Source of the DNA: Caulobacteraceae bacterium
Lineage (GTDB): Bacteria > Pseudomonadota > Alphaproteobacteria > Caulobacterales > Caulobacteraceae
Assembly (NCBI GenBank): GCA_947478785.1
Contig: CANJXI010000024.1
Coordinates: 1 to 48,005, forward strand
DNA: 48,005 nt
Reading direction: 5' to 3'
Shown here: positions 41,666-48,005 of the stretch, one piece after another
Layout of the letters: every line of letters starts with the position of its first letter
How positions within the stretch are numbered: the first letter of the stretch is position 1
The notes under the pieces: generated by a model
Seen by the model: only the letters and a program-made list of their open reading frames with translations
Databases searched by the model: none
What the model was told of the DNA's origin: nothing
Program-made: the position numbers and the translations under genes

Positions 41666-42007
41666 CTAACAGCAGTCGCGGCTGCCGCCGATCGAACCGA
41701 AGGCGCTGGCGCAGGCCTCCGGGTCCCCATTGCAGCAGTCTTCCACCAGGAACCGCAGAAGGGCGCCGATCTGTTGGTAGTCGGCGACGTAGATGATCGA
41801 GCGACCCTCCCTGCGCGGGGCGATAAGCCCGGCCTGGGAAAGGATTTTCAGATAGCTGGACACCGTATTCTGAACGGCGCCGAGGCTTCGACCGATCTCA
41901 CCCGCCGCCATGCCCTCGCGCCCCGCGCGGACCAGCAGGCGAAAGAGTTCCAGCCGCGGCTGATGGCCAAGCGCCGATAGTGCAATCGCGGCTGTGGGAA
42001 TTTCCAT
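41666..42007 (-). CDS. ArsR-family metalloregulator
   Basis: A 113-residue ArsR/SmtB repressor. The winged helix-turn-helix is AGEIGRSLGAVQNTVSSYLKIL (about residues 36-57) with the wing REGRSIIYVADY. The C-terminus is cysteine-rich: EDCCNGDPEAC and a terminal DCC, as in arsenite-sensing ArsR proteins of alphaproteobacteria. It probably represses its own promoter via the palindrome at 42050-42064. No arsenic reductase, permease or methylase gene lies in the window. It converges with the SDR gene, 15 bp apart. Confidence 0.85.
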   Translation of the reverse strand: MEIPTAAIALSALGHQPRLELFRLLVRAGREGMAAGEIGRSLGAVQNTVSSYLKILSQAGLIAPRREGRSIIYVADYQQIGALLRFLVEDCCNGDPEACASAFGSIGGSRDCC

Positions 42008-42049
42008 GGGGTCTTTTGTTGCGGTTGGGCCGATCCACCAAGATAATAC

Positions 42050-42064
42050 TGCGAATTAATCGCA
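42050..42064. promoter_or_regulatory. Palindromic operator for the ArsR regulator
   Basis: TGCGAATTAATCGCA is a perfect inverted repeat (TGCGA-5-TCGCA) 43 bp upstream of the ArsR-type gene, with AT-rich flanks. ArsR proteins bind similar symmetric sites over their own promoters. Confidence 0.6.
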
Positions 42065-42337
42065 ATGAAAGACCTTGTGACCGTCAACAAGATATTCGCA
42101 CCGCACATTCCCGTTAGATGGATCTATAAATCTCACATATTCGATAGATCATGTGGGCAGAATAGTTCGTTGCTCCAAATTGAGGACAAATAGCGAAACA
42201 AATTTCTCCAAATATAGAATGATAATACCGCAACTAAAATAAAGATACCTATAGATATCGTGATGATATCCATCATGACATGAACCTACTCGTCAAGTAT
42301 TTGGCGAATATGCCCAGGCGCGCCGCGCCAGGGCCCG
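42065..42337. other. AT-rich intergenic stretch with no gene
   Basis: About 270 bp that are clearly more AT-rich than the rest of the window. I see no open frame with a plausible start. Small repeats are present: CACAT...ATGTG around 42133-42155 and two GATATC words near 42255-42270. It holds the ArsR promoter side. A small RNA or the scar of a lost insertion is possible but not shown. Confidence 0.4.
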
Positions 42338-42370
42338 TTTGGTCCTCGCCCGATCCGGGCGAAGACCAAA
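42338..42370. terminator. Hairpin terminator after the PEP-CTERM gene
   Basis: TTTGGTC and GACCAAA flank a second stem TCGCCCG/CGGGCGA with an ATC loop and one mismatch. It lies 8 bp beyond the PEP-CTERM stop codon (minus strand), so it probably ends that transcript. Confidence 0.7.
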
Positions 42371-42377
42371 GGCGTGG

Positions 42378-42902
42378 CTAGGCGGCTGAGGCAGCCGCGC
42401 GACGACGGTTCGTGCGCATCATGGCGCCGAGGCCGCCGAAGCCCATCATCATCATAGCCCAGGAGGCGGGCTCAGGCACTGCGGTCAGGCGGGCGAAGGC
42501 GATGGTGCCATCGTAGGTGCCGTTGCCGCCACTCACGCCGCTCACAACCAGCGTCTGACTGCCGGCTGTGGTGTGCGCGTCCTGCAGGAAACGGAATTCC
42601 ACATTGCCCGTGGATCCAATGCTGAAGGGGGTGCCGTTGAAAGCGACCGACGTGAAGTCGATGTTGTTCGTGGCCGCCATGTTGTTGAAGATCGAACTGA
42701 TGGTGTAGCCGGCCACGCCGGTCGGGAGATTGAACGTGTAAGTATCGGTGAACGCACCGGGATCGACGTTCATGTTGCCGAACATGCCGGTGAAGGAGCC
42801 GTCAGCCTCCGGCGGCGTGAAGCTGATCATTTGCGCGGCGCTTGCGGACCCGCCTGCCAGCAGGGTCGCCGCCAACGAGGCGGCGAGAATAAACTTTTTC
42901 AT
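42378..42902 (-). CDS. PEP-CTERM sorting-signal protein (FxDxF/PEPxxWA type)
   Basis: A 174-residue exported protein. The N-terminus has a signal peptide (LAASLAATLLAGGSASA). The mature region is a beta-rich domain (YTFNLPTGVAGYTISSIFNN). The C-terminus is the sorting signal: VPEPASWAMMMMGFGGLGAMM followed by the basic tail RTNRRRA, i.e. motif, membrane helix and positive end. Such proteins are processed by an exosortase and often linked to exopolysaccharide or surface deposition. GGAAGG precedes the ATG. No exosortase gene is in the window. Confidence 0.88.
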   Translation of the reverse strand: MKKFILAASLAATLLAGGSASAAQMISFTPPEADGSFTGMFGNMNVDPGAFTDTYTFNLPTGVAGYTISSIFNNMAATNNIDFTSVAFNGTPFSIGSTGNVEFRFLQDAHTTAGSQTLVVSGVSGGNGTYDGTIAFARLTAVPEPASWAMMMMGFGGLGAMMRTNRRRAAASAA

Positions 42903-43291
42903 ACACAGAGGCCTTCCAGGATTGTCCCTCGGCGCCCCAACACGACCTCGCCACAGTCGGTTCCAATTTTATCCGTGTTTCTCGATTAATCACTGGAATA
43001 GCCGGGCTTTGCCCCTTGGCTGCTGATTGAGCGGCCGTGGACTTTCACCTGAGCCCGCGGCGCCCTTTCGGCGCCGAAGCGCCACAATCCTCAACCTCGG
43101 CGCCACCGCCACGTTGGGACGCCCCCGACGCCTCACGTCCCTCACTTCGCGGCGCAGCAAACCCCTCGAATCCCTCGGGACGCGTGGGATTTGATCGGGG
43201 GGCCAGGCGGCGGCGCTCAGATGATCCTGGTGAGCGTGCAACTCTCCACCCTCACCGAGGGATGGATCTTCACGGCCTGGACCGCCTAGCC
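42903..43291. other. Intergenic region between PEP-CTERM and phosphatase genes
   Basis: About 390 bp with no convincing gene. The right side of the PEP-CTERM gene (to about 43010) is its promoter region. The rest is GC-rich and open in several frames, but codon use and starts do not support a gene. On the minus strand, near 43210-43270, a short frame reads KIHPSV, which might be the remnant of a lost gene; I cannot confirm it. Confidence 0.4.
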
Positions 43292-44245
43292 CTAGGCGAC
43301 GGGGCCCTTGGGAATCGCGCTTTGATGCAGCGTCCGTCCGGTGAAATCGCGGAAATCCAGCCGCAGTGTCTCGCCATCCAGCCTGAACATGGCGAACCCC
43401 TCCACCGACTGGCGGAACAGCCCGCCCTCTACATCGAAGGCGTCGCCGCAGGAGGAACCCGACCCGGTGCAGATGTGGTCGGTGCCGCCGGCCCGGATGT
43501 GTTGCAGGTCGTGGTCGTGGCCGCAGATGTAGGCCTGAACGCCATGGGCCGCGAGGAGCGGTTCGATCCGCGCCTGCAGGATGGCCGAGTCGCCGTGGCG
43601 GCCGCCTGAGCGGATGGGGTGGTGGCCGACCACCAGTTTCCACTCGGCCGTCGACCCCGCCAGGGCAGCGGCCAGCCAGGCGACCTGAGGTTCCGGATCC
43701 GGCAGCGTCACGCGGCCCCGCGTAAGGCGCATCAGCGCCTCGGCGTCTCCGCCGACGATCGGCGTGGTGTCGAGGACGAACACCTCGAGCTGCGGCACGC
43801 CGAACTCCGCCCCGCCCAGGGCGTAATACCGGCTCGGCATCCGCCAGCGCCGGTTCGTGCGGGCATAGGCGACCTGGGCGCCAGGATGTCCGCGGTAGTC
43901 GTGGTTTCCCAGGGCGGCGATCCAGGGCGTCTGCAGGGCCGGGGCGGTGTAGACGTCCTGGAAGGACTTGCGCCAGTGCTCGTCCGTCGCCGACTCGACG
44001 CCGGCGGGATAGAAGTTGTCGCCGGCCGACAGCACGAAGCGGCTCTCGACCTCCGCGGCGGCCTTGCCCATCGCGACGGCGACATCGCCCTGGCGCATCC
44101 CGCCCTTACGGCCCCAGTCGCCGATCGCGACAAATCCGAACTCGCCGGTCGCGCCCGGCGCGGTCTCGGCCCGGGCGGCGCCGGCGACGGCGAGGCCGCC
44201 CAGGCCCTGCAGGACGGTGCGGCGGGGTAGCGTCTTTGACACCAA
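43292..44245 (-). CDS. Exported metallophosphoesterase (acid phosphatase type)
   Basis: A 317-residue calcineurin-fold phosphatase. A Tat-like signal (LPRRTVLQGLGGLAVAGAARA) is followed by the metal-binding motifs AIGDWGRKGG (GDWG), SAGDNFYPAGVES (GDNF), ALGNHDYRGH (GNHD), then VVGHHPIRSGG and YICGHDHDLQHI (GHDHD). The order and spacing are those of purple acid phosphatase-like enzymes. The start appears to be a TTG at 44245 with AAGGAG eight bases upstream, a GTG directly after it being the alternative. Likely releases phosphate from organic esters in the periplasm. It diverges from the DUF1244 gene. Confidence 0.88.
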   Translation of the reverse strand: MVSKTLPRRTVLQGLGGLAVAGAARAETAPGATGEFGFVAIGDWGRKGGMRQGDVAVAMGKAAAEVESRFVLSAGDNFYPAGVESATDEHWRKSFQDVYTAPALQTPWIAALGNHDYRGHPGAQVAYARTNRRWRMPSRYYALGGAEFGVPQLEVFVLDTTPIVGGDAEALMRLTRGRVTLPDPEPQVAWLAAALAGSTAEWKLVVGHHPIRSGGRHGDSAILQARIEPLLAAHGVQAYICGHDHDLQHIRAGGTDHICTGSGSSCGDAFDVEGGLFRQSVEGFAMFRLDGETLRLDFRDFTGRTLHQSAIPKGPVA

Positions 44246-44261
44246 TACGCGGACTCCTTGA

Positions 44262-44813
<552 letters not shown>

Positions 44814-44904
44814 TCTCGTCCCGACCCATGTGACCGGTTCGCGTCCGGCCCGGCCCTGCGGTCGTGTCGCCAATTGTGACCCGCGCGCAACAGCCGCCGT
44901 CGTT

Positions 44905-44921
44905 GTTGCAAACTTTGCAAC
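44905..44921. promoter_or_regulatory. Perfect 17-bp palindrome upstream of a TonB receptor
   Basis: GTTGCAAACTTTGCAAC is a perfect inverted repeat of 8 bp around a single C, 97 bp upstream of the receptor start. The size and symmetry fit a repressor dimer site. No regulator gene is next to it in the window, so its protein is unknown. Confidence 0.6.
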
Positions 44922-45017
44922 GATGAGACTTGCCGAAACGGAACGGGGCTGGTCTGATTAATTAGGCGGAATTGGGGCTTCGCCAATTCAATAAATTGAA
45001 AATTCCAGGGAGGATAT

Positions 45018-47369
45018 ATGCGTAGGCACATGCTCGGCGCGAGCGCCGTCATATTGGCGTTTGCGGCGTCGGCGACACCCGGTGTCGCCCAGCAACGCCC
45101 CGCGGCCAGTCCGGCCCGCACGGCAGGCGTCCTTGAAGAAGTCGTGGTGACGGCCCGCCGTCAGGAAGAGCGCCTGCAGGAGGTGCCTGTCGCGGTCAGC
45201 GCGCTGACCGCCAACGACCTGGAAAAACGCGCGATCAATGTGCTGGCCGACCTCCAGACGGCGGTGCCCACATTGCAGTTCGGCTCCAGGAACAACACCA
45301 CCGGCCGCCAGGGGCTGGGTGTCGCCTTGCGGGGCCTGCGGTCCGCGTCGGTGATCGTGTACGAATCGGAAATCCGCCGCAGCACCCGCAGCATCAACAA
45401 CTTCTTCGACCTCGGGTCGGTGGAAGTGCTGAAGGGCCCGCAGGGCACCCTGTTCGGCGCGGCCTCGACCGCCGGCGTGCTGGTGTTTCGGCCCAAGACT
45501 CCGGGCAACGAGTTCGAAGCCTCGGCCGAGGCCCGCCTCGGCAACTACAGCATGTACGGTGGCACGGGGATCCTCAACATGCCGCTCGGCGACAAGTTCG
45601 CCGCGCGGATCGCCCTGGACGGCGAAAAGCGGGGCGGCTACGTCAAGCGGGCCGGACTGCCCGCCCTGGACAGCGACGGGCACTTCGGCGGTCGCCTCGG
45701 GCTCCTGGCCAAGCCGACCGACAAGGCTCAGAACCTTCTCACGGCGGAATATTTCACGGACCACGAATACAGCCCCGGCCTGTTCCCGACCGAACTTCGG
45801 CCGTGCACGAGCAATACGCAGGCCGCGTGCTTCTATGGCGCCCGCCCCATCATCCCGGCCCCGATCAACCGGTATACCGGCCCGCCCATTGAAACCCTGT
45901 TCGCCACGGCTCAGGCGCTGGGGCCGTTCGGCTCGAACATCAAGACCAACCCCGAGACCTACAGCCGCACGCTCGCCGTCTCAGACGTCGCTGACTACGA
46001 TTTCGGCCCGATCCTGGGCGATTTCGTGGGCGACGTGAGCGCCCGCGGTATTGTCGGCTACGTCGAAAGCACCAGCAAGTTTGTCCAGGACAACGACGGC
46101 TATCCGATCACCGCGATCAACCAGTCCGGACGCTCCCACTCTTATGACCGGTCCGTCGAAGGCCAGATCCGCGGGAAGCGCAGCGACGGCTCCCTGAACT
46201 GGGTGGTCGGCTACTATCATTCCAGTTCGGAGACCAAGAGCCTTCCCCCGAGCTTCGGCAATTTCAGCACCCAGCTCCTTTTCGATATCGGGCCGGCGGT
46301 TCAGCAAGTGTTTAACGGCTTTAGCGTCAACGGGAACAAGCAATCGGGCTTCTATGGGCAGGCCACGGTCGAGATCATCCACAATGTCCGGCTGACGGGG
46401 GGCTATCGTCATACCAAGGTGGACGTCTCGCTCTTTGAGCAGACGTTTACGAACGGACGCTGCAGCATCGGCGGGACCGTGGGCGTCGACGTCGCCAACT
46501 GCTCGCGCAAGGTCAGCGCGTCGTTTAAGAACCCGACCTGGACTGTCGGCCTGGACTGGCAGGTGGATCCGGACACGCTGGTCTACGCCGTCACCCGGCG
46601 CGGCTTCGGCGCCGGCGGCTTCAATGGCACCGTCATCGAACCCTCGCGACTGACCTTCAAGCCTGAAACCGTGACCGACATCGAGCTGGGCCTGAAGCGC
46701 GACTGGAACCTGGAGTTCGCGCAACTGCGGACGAACGTCGCGCTCTACCGTAACAAGTATAGCAATATCCAGCGATCGCAGACCATTTTCGAGAACAACC
46801 GGTTCAGCGCCATCACCGTCAACGCCGCCAAGGCGACGCTGTTTGGCGAAGAGCTGGAGGCGCAGCTGGCCTTCGACGGCGGGGTGACGCTGCGGCTGGC
46901 GGGCGCGCACCTCAAGGCGACCTACGACAGCTTCCCCTACAGCTTCCGGAACGCGGCTGGCGTCCTGGTGCCGGTGGACCTGAAGGGTAACACCGTCGCC
47001 CAGGCCCCCAAGTGGACCATCAACGCGGGCGCGGACTATCGGCATGACTTCGAAGGGTACGGCACCTTCAACGCCAGCACGGACTACACCTATACCAGCA
47101 GCATCAACTACTCGGACTTCAACTCGAACGACAACACCCTGTCGAACAACCTCGACAAGTCCTCGATTCAGAAGGGCTATGGGATCTGGAGCGCCCGCAT
47201 CGGACTGGACAAGATCCGCGGCGGCAATGTCTCGGTGGACGCCTGGGTCCGCAACCTGACCAAGAAGCTGTACTTCATCGGGTTGGCGAACACGGGACCC
47301 TTCGGGATTTCCAGCGGCCTGCCCGGCGCCCCCAGGACCTTCGGCGTCACCGTCCGCAGCAAGTTCTAG
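45018..47369 (+). CDS. TonB-dependent outer membrane receptor
   Basis: A 783-residue receptor. The signal peptide is MLGASAVILAFAASATPGVAQ (cleavage about residue 24). The TonB box region is LEEVVVTARRQEERLQEVPV. The plug carries VEVLKGPQGTLFGAASTAGV, where the common FGRN is FGAA. The barrel ends in Phe (TFGVTVRSKF). GGGAGG precedes the ATG. The plug contains an unusual VYESEIRRSTRSINNFFDL in place of the frequent VDGV sequence. It is followed by a flavin monooxygenase, which suggests import of a ketone-containing hydrophobic compound rather than a sugar or siderophore. Confidence 0.9.
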   Translation: MRRHMLGASAVILAFAASATPGVAQQRPAASPARTAGVLEEVVVTARRQEERLQEVPVAVSALTANDLEKRAINVLADLQTAVPTLQFGSRNNTTGRQGLGVALRGLRSASVIVYESEIRRSTRSINNFFDLGSVEVLKGPQGTLFGAASTAGVLVFRPKTPGNEFEASAEARLGNYSMYGGTGILNMPLGDKFAARIALDGEKRGGYVKRAGLPALDSDGHFGGRLGLLAKPTDKAQNLLTAEYFTDHEYSPGLFPTELRPCTSNTQAACFYGARPIIPAPINRYTGPPIETLFATAQALGPFGSNIKTNPETYSRTLAVSDVADYDFGPILGDFVGDVSARGIVGYVESTSKFVQDNDGYPITAINQSGRSHSYDRSVEGQIRGKRSDGSLNWVVGYYHSSSETKSLPPSFGNFSTQLLFDIGPAVQQVFNGFSVNGNKQSGFYGQATVEIIHNVRLTGGYRHTKVDVSLFEQTFTNGRCSIGGTVGVDVANCSRKVSASFKNPTWTVGLDWQVDPDTLVYAVTRRGFGAGGFNGTVIEPSRLTFKPETVTDIELGLKRDWNLEFAQLRTNVALYRNKYSNIQRSQTIFENNRFSAITVNAAKATLFGEELEAQLAFDGGVTLRLAGAHLKATYDSFPYSFRNAAGVLVPVDLKGNTVAQAPKWTINAGADYRHDFEGYGTFNASTDYTYTSSINYSDFNSNDNTLSNNLDKSSIQKGYGIWSARIGLDKIRGGNVSVDAWVRNLTKKLYFIGLANTGPFGISSGLPGAPRTFGVTVRSKF

Positions 47370-47406
47370 ACTCGGATCGGCCACACCCGTCAGGCCAGGC
47401 CTTGTC

Positions 47407-47437
47407 GGCGGATCATGATCGAACATCATGATCCGCC
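47407..47437. terminator. Strong hairpin after the receptor gene
   Basis: GGCGGATCATGAT and its exact complement ATCATGATCCGCC form a 13-bp stem with a 5-nt loop, 38 bp after the receptor stop. There is no T-run, so termination is only probable. Confidence 0.55.
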
Positions 47438-47623
47438 GCAGGGCGGCCGCTCGTCATACCGGAAAGCCGGTTCCTATCCGATACGCGCGGTCTTTAGGAC
47501 GGCGCGGATAAGTTTTGGGCCGCGAGGGCTGGCGCGACGCCAGGGCCAACGGCATGATGATCCGGGGTGTCGGTAGGCGCGGGAACACGGCGGCCTGCTC
47601 CATGCGTTAGGGAAGAGGATCGG

Positions 47624-48005
47624 ATGACGGACCCAGCCAAGGGATCGCCGCGCAGTTCCATCGAAGAGACTCTGGAGCGGTACCGCGCCGAGCGGGACAA
47701 ACGCCTGCGGTCGGACGGCGCGGTGCAGTACCGCGAGCTCGATGGCTACTTCGAGGACTTCGATCGCGATCCCTTCGCCGATCCGGACTTCCGCCGCGCG
47801 CCCGTGATCGAGGAGACCGATGTCGCGATCATCGGCGCGGGCCTCGGCGGCACGTCGGCGGCCGTCTGGTTGACACGGCAGGGCGTCACCGATTTCCGGG
47901 TCATCGACCGGGCGGGCGACTTCGGCGGCACCTGGTACTGGAACCGCTATCCCGGCGCGCAATGCGACGTGGAATCCTACATCTACATGCCGTTCCTCGA
48001 GGAGA
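47624..48005 (+). CDS. Flavin-containing (Baeyer-Villiger type) monooxygenase, N-terminal part
   Basis: An open frame from an ATG at 47624 (GGAAGAGG upstream) to the window edge, 127 codons, no stop. It begins MTDPAKGSPRSSIEETLERY. The FAD-binding Rossmann motif is IIGAGLGGTSAAVWL (about residues 68-82), followed by FRVIDRAGDFGGTWYWNRYPG and DVESYIYMPFL, the standard order of Baeyer-Villiger monooxygenases. The long N-terminal extension is like cyclopentadecanone- and steroid-monooxygenase types. The fingerprint FxGxxxHTxxW would lie beyond the window. It would insert oxygen next to a ketone to make an ester or lactone. Confidence 0.85.
   Translation, partial: MTDPAKGSPRSSIEETLERYRAERDKRLRSDGAVQYRELDGYFEDFDRDPFADPDFRRAPVIEETDVAIIGAGLGGTSAAVWLTRQGVTDFRVIDRAGDFGGTWYWNRYPGAQCDVESYIYMPFLEE

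Noticed and set aside
43210-43270. Possible gene remnant reading KIHPSV on the minus strand
   Set aside because: Too short and without further matching segments to call a pseudogene.

Overview
This is a GC-rich window (third positions strongly G/C) whose gene content fits an alphaproteobacterium of the Caulobacterales type, such as Caulobacter or Phenylobacterium. The pointers are three large TonB-dependent receptors beside sugar genes, a PEP-CTERM protein with the PEPxxWA variant, a LacI-type xylose regulator and non-phosphorylative sugar oxidation genes. The taxonomic call is an inference from gene content. No rRNA, tRNA or CRISPR array was seen.

Layout. 1-106: end of an IS5-type insertion sequence, cut by the window edge. 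141-10120: a xylose/xylo-oligosaccharide locus with a GH3 glycosidase, a sugar porter and a LacI regulator on the minus strand, and xylulokinase, xylose isomerase, an aldose 1-epimerase and a secreted esterase on the plus strand. Two LacI-type operators sit before the transporter and before xylB. 10178-20243 (minus): a galactoside operon with FucP-type permease, TonB receptor, Tat-exported GH2 beta-galactosidase, DgoK-like kinase, KDPGal aldolase, secreted esterase and SMP-30 lactonase. 20337-26410 (plus, divergent): IlvD/Edd sugar-acid dehydratase, semialdehyde dehydrogenase, AraD1-type FAH protein, Gfo/Idh sugar 1-dehydrogenase and a GntR/FCD regulator. Together these two operons can encode non-phosphorylative L-arabinose oxidation to 2-oxoglutarate and De Ley-Doudoroff galactose breakdown. 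They would share dehydrogenase, lactonase and dehydratase, as suits arabinogalactan-type plant polymers.

26519-37307: accessory catabolic and orphan genes: a ThuA-domain protein, a D-aminoacylase-like amidohydrolase, a second TonB receptor, an HSL-type hydrolase, a fused tandem class III CoA-transferase, a methyltransferase and a secreted TPR protein.

37457-41650: a tight plus-strand operon with a secreted thioredoxin-like protein, a 'thermostable hemolysin' GNAT-like protein, an AMP-forming ligase, a heme-oxygenase-like diiron oxidase and an SDR. This is the best candidate in the window for an undescribed pathway; I infer that it makes or modifies a small acyl-derived molecule.

41666-48005: an ArsR regulator with its palindromic operator, an AT-rich gap, a PEP-CTERM protein, an exported metallophosphoesterase, a DUF1244 protein, a third TonB receptor preceded by a perfect 17-bp palindrome, and the start of a Baeyer-Villiger-type flavin monooxygenase that runs off the right edge.
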